Source of the DNA: Clostridia bacterium
GTDB taxonomy: Bacteria; Bacillota; Clostridia; Oscillospirales; QAMX01
Assembly (NCBI GenBank): GCA_017441705.1
Contig: JAFRWU010000003.1
Span: forward strand, 1-47,543
Reading direction: 5' to 3'
Length of the DNA stretch: 47,543 nt
Of the stretch, positions 24,270-33,018 are shown piece after piece (position 1 is the stretch's first letter; each line of letters begins with the position of its first letter). Below the pieces are notes generated by a model, which was not told where the DNA came from, made no database searches, and saw nothing but the letters and a program-made list of their open reading frames with translations. Both the position numbers and the translations under genes were made by a program.

Positions 24270-24308
24270 CCCCTTTCCGGTTCCTGTTTCGGGAATGCCG
24301 GAAAGGGG
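24270..24308. terminator. Terminator between the UroD-like and MBL genes
   Basis: CCCCTTTCCGG (24270-24280) pairs with CCGGAAAGGGG (24298-24308), extended by GC pairs on the outside. CTCTTTGTCTTTG follows on the plus strand. It lies between convergent genes. Confidence 0.75.
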
Positions 24309-24333
24309 GCTCTTTGTCTTTGAGGCCAGCCGC

Positions 24334-25131
24334 TCACTCGCTCTTTTCTTCCTCCGCGAGCATCCGGTCCAGTCCTTCCTCGCAGGCGCGAAGGAATCTT
24401 TTCCACTCGGTCGGATCGACGAAGGGGTTTCCTCCGTTTCCCATCCGGGAGAGCTTTCCCTCGGTATCGTTCTGCTGCGGATGGTTGCCCAGGACCACGT
24501 CGACCTTCTCCGGCGCGAGCTTCCGGAGGCCACGGCGGAAATCGTCCCGAAGCGAAAGCGGAAGCCCGCGGGAGCAAAGAAACGCGCGCGTCATGCTGTT
24601 GAGGCCGACGCCGCCGTGCATGGCCGCGGTCGCGGGGATCCCCCCGACCTTCGTTTCGATGAAGAACGCATAGGTCCCTTCGGTGTGTCCCGGCGCGTGG
24701 ACGACCCGGATCCTTCTGTCACCGAAGGTCAGGACGTCGCCGTCCGAAAAGACCGCCGCGGGCGTGAAGGTCTCTGCCGGGGGAAGGCCCAGTTCCTTCG
24801 CCCAGGAAAGGTCCCTTTCACCGGTCACGATATCCGCATCCTCCCGGCCGATACAGGTCCTTGCGCCGGTAAGCCTTACGATGGCGGCGGTATTGCCGAA
24901 ATGATCGATGTGACCGTGGGTGTGTATCACGGCCGTCACGTCGGCGAGCGACAGGCCGAGAGCTTTCAGGCTTTCCCCGATCCCCTCCAGCATACCCGGA
25001 AAGCCGGTGTCGAGAAGGACGATCCCTTCGTTTGAAAGAATGGCGTGAACCGAAACGCTCCTGTCCCCGACGAAGGCGATATCATCGGTCAGCATCGCGG
25101 GTCTGATCGCGTTGTCTCTGTCGACCGGCAC
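24334..25131 (-). CDS. MBL-fold metallo-hydrolase
   Basis: A 265-residue metallo-beta-lactamase-fold hydrolase. HTHGHIDHFGN is the zinc motif, APGHTEGT and GNHPQQND supply further ligands. Members hydrolyse thioesters, lactones or phosphodiesters; the exact job is unknown. The start is GTG 25131: an ATG at 25152 also opens the frame, but its coding sequence contains the ribosome site AAAAAGGAG, which is 8 nt before the GTG. It is divergent from the alpha-galactosidase gene. Confidence 0.85.
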   Translation of the reverse strand: MPVDRDNAIRPAMLTDDIAFVGDRSVSVHAILSNEGIVLLDTGFPGMLEGIGESLKALGLSLADVTAVIHTHGHIDHFGNTAAIVRLTGARTCIGREDADIVTGERDLSWAKELGLPPAETFTPAAVFSDGDVLTFGDRRIRVVHAPGHTEGTYAFFIETKVGGIPATAAMHGGVGLNSMTRAFLCSRGLPLSLRDDFRRGLRKLAPEKVDVVLGNHPQQNDTEGKLSRMGNGGNPFVDPTEWKRFLRACEEGLDRMLAEEEKSE

Positions 25132-25166
25132 GGAAATCACTCCTTTTTCCAATGACTTGCATCCGT

Positions 25167-25195
25167 ATTATACATCAAAATGAAAAGCGGGGCAA
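25167..25195 (-). promoter_or_regulatory. Promoter of the MBL hydrolase gene
   Basis: On the minus strand TTGCCC (25190-25195), 17 bp, TATAAT (25167-25172), about 35 bp before the GTG start. Divergent from the 25225-25253 promoter. Confidence 0.65.
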
Positions 25196-25224
25196 TCCTT
25201 TCCCTTTCCGGAGAGCGAAAACGA

Positions 25225-25253
25225 TTGACGCGCGGTGCGGCCGGTCGTATAAT
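25225..25253 (+). promoter_or_regulatory. Promoter of the alpha-galactosidase operon
   Basis: TTGACG (25225-25230), 17 bp, TATAAT (25248-25253), about 40 bp before ATG 25295: eleven of twelve consensus bases. Confidence 0.85.
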
Positions 25254-25294
25254 GAGGTGAAGAAAACACTATACGTCTACAAGGAGGAAACGCC

Positions 25295-27334
25295 ATGCAG
25301 CCGGATCGTTTTTGGAAAGAGTGTTTCGAGGAAGGAACGCCCCTGTCGTTCCGTTACGGCGGCGAACCCGCCGAAACGCGGTTCGGGCCTTTGACGCGCG
25401 TCCCGGAGGAAGACGGCGAAGGATATGAGGCCTGGGGGCGCACGCTTCTCTTTTCCGACGGTGAAAAAACGCCGACGCGGGTTTCCGGGCCGCAGATCTT
25501 CCGCGCCGAGCTGAAGATCCGGCGCTATGCCCCGGGAGCGGTGGAATGGTGGACGGAGGTATCCGGGGAGGGGGTCTTCGATTCCCGGATCGTCGACCGT
25601 CTCTGCTACGCCGATCTGACCCTTGACGCCGGGATGCGCTTTCACGGGAGCGACTGGAAGTATCCGCGGCTCATCTGGGCGCGCGGATCGCTGGCTCAGG
25701 AGAACGATTTCCAGCCGGTCAGCGAGAGCTTCGTTCCGGAGGGCCGGCACGTGCTTTCCTGCGGCGGCGGACGGTCTTCCTCCGGCGTGATGCCCTATTT
25801 CAACCTGCAGCTTCTGGAAGAAAGCGGCGTTCTGTTCGCCGTGGGCTGGAGCGGACAGTGGAAGGCCGTGCTGGAGCGCCGTCCCGGCGAAACGCGGCCG
25901 ATCCGCGTCGTCTGCGAAATGGACGACGCTTCCTTCCGCGTACGTCCGGGAGAAACGCTCGTGCTGCCGAAAATGCTGGCTCTTCCCTGGGAAGGGAAGC
26001 TGGAGGATTCCTTCAACGCCTTCCGCCGGTTCATGCGGCGGAACGTCCTCCCGAAATACGGCGGAAAGCCCCTGGAAGGATACGTCTTTCTGCGCACCTG
26101 GGGCGGCCTTTCGCCGGAGATCCACAAGGCCAAGCTCCTGAACGTCAAAAAGCACCGCCTGCCTGCCGAGCTTTACCAGATCGACGCCGGGTGGCACGGG
26201 GACGAGACGACGCCCGAAAGCAAGCACGATTATTTCGATCTGTGGGCGCAGACCGTCGGCGTATGGAAGCCTCTGCCGGCTCTCTTCCCCGACGGCATCG
26301 GCGCTCTCGGCGAGCGGTGCCGGGACGCGGGGATGGGGTTCGCCGTCTGGTTCGAGCCGGAACGGATGCCCTCCTGGAACCGGATCGTTTCGGAGCACCG
26401 GGAATACTTCATCGGTCCCCGGCTTCCCGACGCCGCGGGGAACGGAGAAATCTGGGACGGCCGGTACTTCCTGATGCTGAATCTCGGATACGAACCCGCG
26501 CGGAAGTGGATCGCCGATCAGATCTCGGCGGTGATCGAGGAGGCGAATATGGAGGTTTTCCGCCTCGATTTCAATTACGAGCCTCTGCCCTTCTGGCATT
26601 ACAACGACGAGCCGGACCGCCGCGGCGTCACCGAAATCCGATACGTCAACGGTCTTTACGCCATGCTGGACGAGCTCCTCCGCCGCCATCCCGGACTGAA
26701 GATCGACAATTGCGCCTCCGGCGGCCGCCGTCTGGACTACCGCATGTTCCGGCGCGGCATGCCCATGATCTGCCGCAGCGATTACTTCTGCGCCCGCGAC
26801 AACGAACCCGATCCGAAACAGGCCCACACCTACGGCCTTTCTCTCTGGATCCCGGCTCATGCCGATTCTCTCGGCTCCTGCATCGGGCACACGCCCGAGT
26901 CGATGGACACCTACCGCGTCAGAAGCTCGCTTTCCTCCGGCGTCGGCATGACCGCGCCCTGGTGGGAGCTTTCCGAAGAGGAAGCCGCCTGGTACCGGAA
27001 AATGCTTTCCGAGGCGCGTGAGGTGCGGGAATACGCGTCGGGCGATTTTTACCCCCTTACCGGATATTCCCTGAGCCCGCTCGACTGGATGGCCTTCCAG
27101 TTCGCCCTTCCGGAGGAGGGGCGCGGCATGGCGATGGTCTTCCGGAGAGAGGAAAGCGCCACGGAAAAAATGACCTTTGCGCTCCGGGGGATCGGGAAGG
27201 AAGCTCGTTACCTTCTCCGCGACGCCGACCGGGGCGCGCTCGGCGAGGTTTCCGGGGAGGAGCTCTCGCGTCTTTCGGTGGAGATCCCCGAGCCGCGCGC
27301 CAGCCGGATCCTCTTTTATGAAAAACTCCGCTGA
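25295..27334 (+). CDS. GH36 alpha-galactosidase
   Basis: A 679-residue GH36 enzyme: N-terminal beta-supersandwich (to about 290), (beta/alpha)8 barrel and a C-terminal beta domain. YQIDAGWHGD and FAVWFEPERM are barrel landmarks. RLDFN carries the nucleophile Asp425 and CRSDY the acid/base Asp496; KIDNCASGGRRLDYR is the conserved GH36 segment between them. It hydrolyses alpha-1,6-galactosides such as melibiose and raffinose, here intracellularly (no signal peptide). Galactinol or raffinose synthase-like activities of GH36 are less likely given the full bacterial architecture. AGGAGG precedes ATG. It leads an operon with a second glycosidase-like gene 126 bp on. Confidence 0.92.
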   Translation: MQPDRFWKECFEEGTPLSFRYGGEPAETRFGPLTRVPEEDGEGYEAWGRTLLFSDGEKTPTRVSGPQIFRAELKIRRYAPGAVEWWTEVSGEGVFDSRIVDRLCYADLTLDAGMRFHGSDWKYPRLIWARGSLAQENDFQPVSESFVPEGRHVLSCGGGRSSSGVMPYFNLQLLEESGVLFAVGWSGQWKAVLERRPGETRPIRVVCEMDDASFRVRPGETLVLPKMLALPWEGKLEDSFNAFRRFMRRNVLPKYGGKPLEGYVFLRTWGGLSPEIHKAKLLNVKKHRLPAELYQIDAGWHGDETTPESKHDYFDLWAQTVGVWKPLPALFPDGIGALGERCRDAGMGFAVWFEPERMPSWNRIVSEHREYFIGPRLPDAAGNGEIWDGRYFLMLNLGYEPARKWIADQISAVIEEANMEVFRLDFNYEPLPFWHYNDEPDRRGVTEIRYVNGLYAMLDELLRRHPGLKIDNCASGGRRLDYRMFRRGMPMICRSDYFCARDNEPDPKQAHTYGLSLWIPAHADSLGSCIGHTPESMDTYRVRSSLSSGVGMTAPWWELSEEEAAWYRKMLSEAREVREYASGDFYPLTGYSLSPLDWMAFQFALPEEGRGMAMVFRREESATEKMTFALRGIGKEARYLLRDADRGALGEVSGEELSRLSVEIPEPRASRILFYEKLR

Positions 27335-27460
27335 CGTGGCACGCCCGAAGCGGATCAGACATAGAACGCCCTTCGCCGGCAAAGCGGACCCGGCGCGGGG
27401 GACACGGTCTTTCTCCCCCGGGGCGGCATGCAGAACAGCAAAAAGAAGGAGGTCCTGCCT

Positions 27461-29536
27461 GTGATCACGCTGGAGAGCGAAAGCCTCCGTCTGGAGTTTT
27501 CAAGCGAAAACGGCGCCCTGACAAAAATGATTTCCCGGGACACCGGATGGATCGTTCACCGCCGTCCGGAGCTCGGTCTTTCCTGGCGGCTTCTGGTTCC
27601 CGTGAACGACGAGCTCAGGAACAACCCCGTTTACGGGGAAAAGCAGCCGGTCTCCTCTTTCGAAACGGGCGAGGGCTTCGTTCGCTTCCTCTGGAACGAC
27701 GTCCTTTCGGAGCGGGCCGGAAGGCTTCCCATCCGCATCGTGACCGAGATCCGGGCCGAGGGCCGCGCCGCGGTCTGGCGCACCCGGGTGGAGAATCAGA
27801 GCCCGTACACGGTGGAAAGCGTTTACAGCCCCTATATCGGCGATCTCTCCCATCCGGAGGACGCCCGGTGGTTCAGGACCTTCCTGCCCGGATACTCGTC
27901 GCCCCAGGAATGGGATCTCTGGCCCCGGTTCGAAACGCACGAAGGCGATCACAGCACCGATTTCCCCACCCAGTTCAATTCCGACGCCATGGGGGCGGGC
28001 AATCCCTTTTCCCCCTGGTTTTTGATGCGGGATGAAAAGCAGGGGCTTTCCGCCTCGGTGCGGTCGGCGGGAAACGAGTTCGTCGCCTGGCACTGCGAGC
28101 TGCGCCCCGGCTACGGCGAGGCCATGGACGCGCGGGTTCCGGAAACCGATGAGATCGCGGGAAAGCCCGTTCACATCCGGTTCGCGCCGGTGCATATGTG
28201 CTGCCTGGCTCCGGGGAACGCGGTCGATCTCACGCCCGTCGCGCTGGAGGCGTTTACCGGCGGCTGGCAGAAAGGCGTCGATTGCTACGGACGCCGGCGG
28301 GCGGCCTTTTCGCCGACGGCAGAGGCTCCCCGCTGGATGAAGGAGCCCCACGCGTGGCTGCAGCTTCACGTCAATTCCCCGGAGGACGAGCTCCGCATGC
28401 GCTTTACCGAGCTTCCGCGGGTGGCGGAGGAGTGCGTGAAATACGGCGTCAGGGCCATCCAGTTGGTCGGCTGGAACGACGGCGGCCAGGACCAGGGCAA
28501 TCCCTCCCACGATCCCGATCCCCGGCTCGGCACCCGGGAAGAGCTCCGGGAAGCGATCCGGGAGATCCGCGCCATGGGGATCAAGCTGATCCTTTTCGTG
28601 AAATTCACCTGGGCCGACCGGGGGACCGAACGGTTCCGGAAGGATCTTGTCCGCCTTGCGGTGAAGGACCCCTACGGCGATTATTACATGCACGGCGGCT
28701 ACGAATACCAGACCCCCGCCCAGCTTCTCGGCATCAACACCAAGAGGCTGATCCCCATGTGCTTCGGGAGCGAAGAGTATCTCGATCTCTGCTGCCGGGA
28801 ATTCCAAAAGGTGCTCGAGCTGGAGCCCGACGGCATCCTCTTCGACGAATGCTGCCACCACGGGCCCGCACTCCTGTGCTTCGATCCTTCGCACGGGCAC
28901 AGGATCGGATGGCCGGTCTACGCAAACGATCTGGAGCTGGTCCGGCGCTTCCGGGCCGTGCCGGGGCTTCCCGGGGATTTTCTCATTGCGGGAGAGGCGC
29001 TTTACGACCGGGAATTCGAGGGATACCAGCTTTCCTACTTCCGTTCGCGCGGCCGGGGGCATATCCCCTTCGCCCGTTATCTGCGCCCCCGCGGGGAAAT
29101 CATGACCGCCGTGTCCGGTTTCTGCGACCGGAACATGATCAATCAGTGTCTGATGGACCGGTATATCATCAGTTACGAACCCTATAATTTCAAGGGCTGG
29201 CTGCACGATTTCCCGGACACCGTGGCCTACGGCCGGAAGATGGACGCGCTCCGCACCGCCTGCCGGGACTATCTCTGGGACGGGACCTACCGGGACACGC
29301 TCGGCGCTTCGGTCGTGACGGAGGACGGGACTTCCTGGTCTTCCTACGCCCGCTTTGAAAGAGAGGACGGGCGTTCGGCTCTGGTTGCCGTCAACTACGG
29401 GGACGAGCCCGTCACGGTGACGGCGTCCCTGGAGAGCGGGACTCTTTCCCGCTGGCGCACGGTAGACGACGAGACCTGGCATGAAGGCGCGGGAAAGATC
29501 CCGATCCCGCCGCGCTCGGCCGTGCTGATCCTCTGA
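27461..29536 (+). CDS. Large glycoside-hydrolase-like protein (DUF6259-type)
   Basis: A 691-residue protein with a beta-rich N-terminal part (galactose-mutarotase-like, to about 300), a central TIM-barrel-like domain and a beta C-terminal part. LILFVKFTWADRG, GILFDECCHHG and DFLIAGEAL look like barrel strands carrying acidic residues; the Asp and Glu of these are catalytic candidates. I recognise the general type (DUF6259) but not a characterised family. GTG 27461 is taken as start because AAGGAGG lies 8 nt upstream; an ATG at 27428 would place that ribosome site inside the gene. It follows the GH36 alpha-galactosidase and probably shares its substrate or pathway. No signal peptide. Confidence 0.75.
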   Translation: MITLESESLRLEFSSENGALTKMISRDTGWIVHRRPELGLSWRLLVPVNDELRNNPVYGEKQPVSSFETGEGFVRFLWNDVLSERAGRLPIRIVTEIRAEGRAAVWRTRVENQSPYTVESVYSPYIGDLSHPEDARWFRTFLPGYSSPQEWDLWPRFETHEGDHSTDFPTQFNSDAMGAGNPFSPWFLMRDEKQGLSASVRSAGNEFVAWHCELRPGYGEAMDARVPETDEIAGKPVHIRFAPVHMCCLAPGNAVDLTPVALEAFTGGWQKGVDCYGRRRAAFSPTAEAPRWMKEPHAWLQLHVNSPEDELRMRFTELPRVAEECVKYGVRAIQLVGWNDGGQDQGNPSHDPDPRLGTREELREAIREIRAMGIKLILFVKFTWADRGTERFRKDLVRLAVKDPYGDYYMHGGYEYQTPAQLLGINTKRLIPMCFGSEEYLDLCCREFQKVLELEPDGILFDECCHHGPALLCFDPSHGHRIGWPVYANDLELVRRFRAVPGLPGDFLIAGEALYDREFEGYQLSYFRSRGRGHIPFARYLRPRGEIMTAVSGFCDRNMINQCLMDRYIISYEPYNFKGWLHDFPDTVAYGRKMDALRTACRDYLWDGTYRDTLGASVVTEDGTSWSSYARFEREDGRSALVAVNYGDEPVTVTASLESGTLSRWRTVDDETWHEGAGKIPIPPRSAVLIL

Positions 29537-29576
29537 CGGCGGGCGAAAAAACCAATGAAACAAAAAGGAGAAACGC

Positions 29577-30020
29577 ATGGTTTCCATCAGACCCTTCGCC
29601 GAAAGCGACGCCGGCGTCGTCCGCACCCGCCGATACCCGGACAGGACGGAAACCGACGTCCTTTGTATGCTGCATGACTGGAACGCCGGTTTCTTTCAGG
29701 GGAAGCCTTTTGAAATGTTCGCCGTGTGCCGCGGGGATACGGTCGTCGGTTCGGTTTCACTCTGTCAGAAAAGCCCGCACGTCGCTTCGATGGGCGTCGA
29801 GATCTTTGAAGAATACAGGCGCTCGGGGTTTGCATACCGGGCGGCTCTCCTGCTTTTCAGCCGCGCCGAAAAGCTTGGGTACAGGGTCCTTCTGGATCAG
29901 GTGCGAATCGACAATACCGCCAGCATCGGTCTTCACGAGAAGCTTTCTTTCGAATCGGACCGGTACGTTTTCCAAAACGCAAAAGGACACCCCGTCTATC
30001 TGTATATCAAAACGCTGTGA
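29577..30020 (+). CDS. GNAT family N-acetyltransferase
   Basis: A 147-residue acetyltransferase: MGVEIFEEYRRSGFAYRAA is the acetyl-CoA pyrophosphate loop region (the usual R/QxxGxG/A is altered to R-S-G-F-A), and LDQVRIDNTASIGLHEKLSF matches the RimJ/RimI-type end. AAAAGGAG lies 6 nt before ATG. It lies in the 25295-30872 operon. The substrate (protein N-terminus, amine or amino acid) is unknown. Confidence 0.85.
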   Translation: MVSIRPFAESDAGVVRTRRYPDRTETDVLCMLHDWNAGFFQGKPFEMFAVCRGDTVVGSVSLCQKSPHVASMGVEIFEEYRRSGFAYRAALLLFSRAEKLGYRVLLDQVRIDNTASIGLHEKLSFESDRYVFQNAKGHPVYLYIKTL

Positions 30021-30050
30021 CCGTCGGCGGACGGCAGGGAGGATGACGTC

Positions 30051-30872
30051 ATGAAAAAGAGAGTGCTCTTTCTGTGCGATCTGGAAGGAGTAAACCATGT
30101 GGTCGGCGAACCCTATCGCGGGCTGGGCCGCAGTTCCGCGGAATGGGAGACCGCGCGGCGCGAAGCCGCGAGGGAGCTCAACGCGGCCGCCGGCGCCCTG
30201 TTCGCCGCGGGCGTCGAAGCCGTGGGGCTTTGGGACAACCACGGCGGCGGGAACAACATCGAAAGAGGCGATCTCGATCCCCGGATCGGCGTGATCGACC
30301 CCGAAGGGCCGCGTCTCGGCTTCGCCGCGGGACGGTTCGACGTTCTCTGCTTTTTCGGATATCACGCCATGGAGGGGACGCTCGGCGGCGTCCTGGCCCA
30401 TACCATGAGCAGCGCGAGCGTCCAGTACTACAAGCTCAACGGCCGGTACGTCGGCGAAGTGGACATGGACGCCGCGATCGCCGCCTCCCACGGGATACCG
30501 AGCTGCTTTTACGCCGGGGGCGACGTCGCCTGTCTCCAGGCGGAGCGCGCCGTCCCGGGGATCACGACCGTCGTGACCAAAAAGGAGCTTTCCCGCAACG
30601 AGGCGGTCTTTCGCGAAGAGGAAGCGCTCCTTGCCGAGATCCGGGAAAAGATCGTCGAGGCGGTAAGGAAAGACTTGATCCCGCATCCCCTCGGATTCCC
30701 CTGCGTGATGGAAAAATCCTTCAAGCGCGTGGAGGACGCGGCGATCTACCGGGAGCGGCTCCTCTCGGCCGGACTCAAAGCCGAATACCCGAAAGACGAA
30801 ATCCTCGGATACGACGCCCATACGGTGCGGACCGGGATCCCGGATATGGACGCCTTTATCCTCTCTATTTGA
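30051..30872 (+). CDS. M55 family D-aminopeptidase-like protein (DppA family)
   Basis: A 273-residue member of peptidase family M55, zinc enzymes that remove D-amino acids from short peptides such as cell-wall-derived D-Ala-D-Ala peptides. The DppA metal and catalytic residues all line up: Asp10 and Glu12 (CDLEGV), His64 (DNHGG), His105 (GYHAM), Glu136 (VGE) and the nucleophile His117 (AHT). It is cytoplasmic. GGAGG lies 8 nt before ATG. It ends an operon of two glycosidases and an acetyltransferase, and two hairpins follow the stop. Confidence 0.92.
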   Translation: MKKRVLFLCDLEGVNHVVGEPYRGLGRSSAEWETARREAARELNAAAGALFAAGVEAVGLWDNHGGGNNIERGDLDPRIGVIDPEGPRLGFAAGRFDVLCFFGYHAMEGTLGGVLAHTMSSASVQYYKLNGRYVGEVDMDAAIAASHGIPSCFYAGGDVACLQAERAVPGITTVVTKKELSRNEAVFREEEALLAEIREKIVEAVRKDLIPHPLGFPCVMEKSFKRVEDAAIYRERLLSAGLKAEYPKDEILGYDAHTVRTGIPDMDAFILSI

Positions 30873-30888
30873 GCGCGGCGCGCTCTGT

Positions 30889-30925
30889 GATCCCCTGCCT
30901 GGCCGCTGCCGCCCGGCAGGGGATC
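30889..30925 (+). other. 11-bp hairpin without T tract
   Basis: GATCCCCTGCC (30889-30899) pairs perfectly with GGCAGGGGATC (30915-30925) over a 15-nt loop. No T run follows, so it may protect the 3' end or pause polymerase before the main terminator at 30952. Confidence 0.6.
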
Positions 30926-30951
30926 CTGTTCTGAGCGCCGGACCGCCGTAT

Positions 30952-30984
30952 CGCAAAAAAGTCGGGGGCTTTTTTGCGTTTTTT
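30952..30984 (+). terminator. Strong terminator of the 25295-30872 operon
   Basis: CGCAAAAAAG (30952-30961) and CTTTTTTGCG (30969-30978) form a perfect 10-bp stem over TCGGGGG, followed by TTTTTT. Immediately downstream lies the control region of the sigma factor gene. Confidence 0.9.
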
Positions 30985-31049
30985 GTAATCCGTCCGCTTT
31001 TTTTGCGGGTAGGAAAGCGAGGTTCCTTCAGGAGAAAGGAGGGTTCCAT

Positions 31050-31607
31050 ATGGACGACGAAACGCTGGTCCGGATGTTCTGGGACCGGGATGAACGCGCG
31101 ATCGACCGGGTCAGGGAGCAATACGAACCGTACTGCCGGTATATCGCGCAAAACGTCCTCCACGACCGTCAGGACACAGAAGAATGTCTGAACGACGCTC
31201 TGCTCGCGGCCTGGAACAGCATCCCGCCGCAAAAGCCCCAAAACCTCAAGACCTATCTGGGCAAGCTGATCCGTGAGATCGCGGTGGATCGCTGGCGCAA
31301 AAACCACGCGCAGAAGCGGGCGGTTCCCGCTCCTCTCGTCCCTCTTGACGAGTTGGAGAACCTGATCGGGGAAAACTCCCTCGACGAGGCGGTAAGCGAG
31401 GAGGAGCTTGCGCGCGAGATCTCCTCCTTTCTTCGCTCCCTTTCCGGGACCGAGCGCCTTCTCTTCGTCCGCCGGTACTGGTACTACGATTCGATCCGGG
31501 CGATCCAGGATCGCACCGGTTTCGGCAAAAGCAAGATCACGGTCACGCTGAAGCGGACCCGGGACAAGCTTGCCGCCCATCTGAAGAAAGCGGGGTATAT
31601 GATATGA
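31050..31607 (+). CDS. ECF-type RNA polymerase sigma factor
   Basis: A 185-residue sigma factor with only regions 2 and 4. Region 2 (CLNDALLAAWNSIPP) binds core and the -10; region 4 is the helix-turn-helix RAIQDRTGFGKSKITVTLKRTRDKL. ECF factors direct RNA polymerase to stress or envelope regulons and are held inactive by a membrane partner. AAAGGAGG lies 8 nt before ATG. It overlaps the next gene by ATGA; that gene encodes the likely anti-sigma factor. TGTAATC upstream could be a non-SigA -35 box (autoregulation), which is uncertain. Confidence 0.9.
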   Translation: MDDETLVRMFWDRDERAIDRVREQYEPYCRYIAQNVLHDRQDTEECLNDALLAAWNSIPPQKPQNLKTYLGKLIREIAVDRWRKNHAQKRAVPAPLVPLDELENLIGENSLDEAVSEEELAREISSFLRSLSGTERLLFVRRYWYYDSIRAIQDRTGFGKSKITVTLKRTRDKLAAHLKKAGYMI

Positions 31608-32827
31608 AAAGCGATCTCCTTCGCCGCGCCATAGGCTCCATCGACGACGACCTGATCGAAGAAGCCGAAAGAAAGAAACTCTCCCCCGGGAGAAAACGTC
31701 TTTATGCCGGGATCGGTCTTGCCGCCGCCTGCCTTGCCCTCGTGACGGTCGGCGTCTTCGCGCCCGGCGGATTCCGATCCCGGGGATCCGTTTCCCCGGA
31801 GGATCCGCCCGCCGCCCAGAACGACCCCGTCCGGACGCCGGAAGGGGAAGGTCCTGCCCTCGATACGCTCGAGCCGTCGGCGTCCCGGATCGGCGAAAAC
31901 CGGGACGCACGGCCTAACGCCGACCGGGAAACGCTTCTCGGGTACCGGATCGGCGGTCTCTATCTCGGCATGCCCTACACGGAGGCCGAAAAGCTTCTCG
32001 GCAAGCCGAAGACCGCGTCCAATTCAGGGCCGGACCTTCTTCCGAACGGTATCACCCGGGACTCCGTGTCCTGGAATCTTTCAGGCACGGCGGCGCGCCG
32101 GAACGACCTCACGATCGCCATCGCCGACGCCGGCGACGGATTCGTCGTCGACGAAATAGACGTCTGGGCCGACGCCGACCTTTCCCTCCCCCACGGCATC
32201 CGGATCGGCATGACGCGGGAAGAGCTGCTGGAAGCCTGGCCGGAGCTGGAAACCGATTGTATCCGTTACGAGGGGAACGCCGCCGAAAACGGGGTGGATT
32301 ATTGCGCGTACGAGCAGTATGCCGGGGACGAACTGCGGTTTTTGATCGATCTGGAACTTGATAACGGGCGTTTCGTCGTGAAATATCTCACGCTGGGCAC
32401 CTTTTATAAAGGTCCTACCCTTGACGAGGACGCCGCGGAAGAACCTCCGTACGATTTCCGGTTCCACGGCAATCCGGAAAGCCGAAGCTTCACCCTCTGG
32501 CGCAATTCCGGCGGCGCATGGAGCGAAACCGAGCTCAAAAACCCGGAGGCAAAGCGGGTGGAGGTACAGTTCGGCATAGAGGATCTCGGCGCCTGCTCCG
32601 GAGAGCCCTGTGTTCCCGTCTGGTTCGTCGATTTCCATAACGGCACCGTGGCGGGAGTTTTCGACCGGAACGAGGCGGGTTTCGTCGCAAAGCTTGAAGA
32701 CCCCGACGCCTTTGCCCGGGCGTTGGAAAACGGCGAAAGCGACCTCGCGTCCTTCGGCCTTGCCAAAATCGAGGGATGCGTCTTTCCCGCCGGGGTATGG
32801 GATCTCCTGGAAGCGCTCGGAAAATGA
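31604..32827 (+). CDS. Putative membrane anti-sigma factor with extracellular BamE-like domain
   Basis: A 407-residue single-pass protein. A cytoplasmic head of about 30 residues is followed by one membrane helix (about 31-50), a Pro/Ser/Glu-rich linker, then a large outside part. GLYLGMPYTEAEKLLGKP and GIRIGMTREELLEAWPE are two copies of a short motif typical of BamE/OmlA-like folds. The topology and the ATGA overlap with the sigma gene support an anti-sigma role, although the head does not show an obvious zinc motif (HxxxCxxC). It could instead be a sensor or a regulon member. Inferred, moderately sure. Confidence 0.7.
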   Translation: MKSDLLRRAIGSIDDDLIEEAERKKLSPGRKRLYAGIGLAAACLALVTVGVFAPGGFRSRGSVSPEDPPAAQNDPVRTPEGEGPALDTLEPSASRIGENRDARPNADRETLLGYRIGGLYLGMPYTEAEKLLGKPKTASNSGPDLLPNGITRDSVSWNLSGTAARRNDLTIAIADAGDGFVVDEIDVWADADLSLPHGIRIGMTREELLEAWPELETDCIRYEGNAAENGVDYCAYEQYAGDELRFLIDLELDNGRFVVKYLTLGTFYKGPTLDEDAAEEPPYDFRFHGNPESRSFTLWRNSGGAWSETELKNPEAKRVEVQFGIEDLGACSGEPCVPVWFVDFHNGTVAGVFDRNEAGFVAKLEDPDAFARALENGESDLASFGLAKIEGCVFPAGVWDLLEALGK

Positions 32828-32840
32828 CGGCCGCAGGCAT

Positions 32841-32906
32841 GCGGACGGAGGATCCCTTTTTGCATCGTCACGTGCAAGCCGCCGGCAGAGAAAGGATCCC
32901 GTCCGC
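32841..32906 (+). terminator. Probable terminator after the sigma/anti-sigma pair
   Basis: A long imperfect stem: 32841-32859 (GCGGACGGAGGATCCCTTT) pairs with 32891-32906 (AAAGGATCCCGTCCGC). GGCCGCGTTTTCC follows, with TTTT as T tract. The loop has a further inverted repeat, TTGCA/TGCAA. It is moderately convincing. Confidence 0.5.
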
Positions 32907-32924
32907 GGCCGCGTTTTCCGGGAA

Positions 32925-32953
32925 TTGCAAAGCGCGCCGTTTTTTGCTATACT
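32925..32953 (+). promoter_or_regulatory. Promoter of the amidohydrolase gene
   Basis: TTGCAA (32925-32930), 17 bp, TATACT (32948-32953), about 65 bp before ATG 33019. The same box pair and spacing occur on the aldo/keto reductase promoter at 35426-35454. Confidence 0.75.
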
Positions 32954-33018
32954 GGACCCATGAAAACACGCGCCGTTCCTGTCGAACGGCCGCCTGCAGC
33001 AAAAAGGAGGAAAACGGA

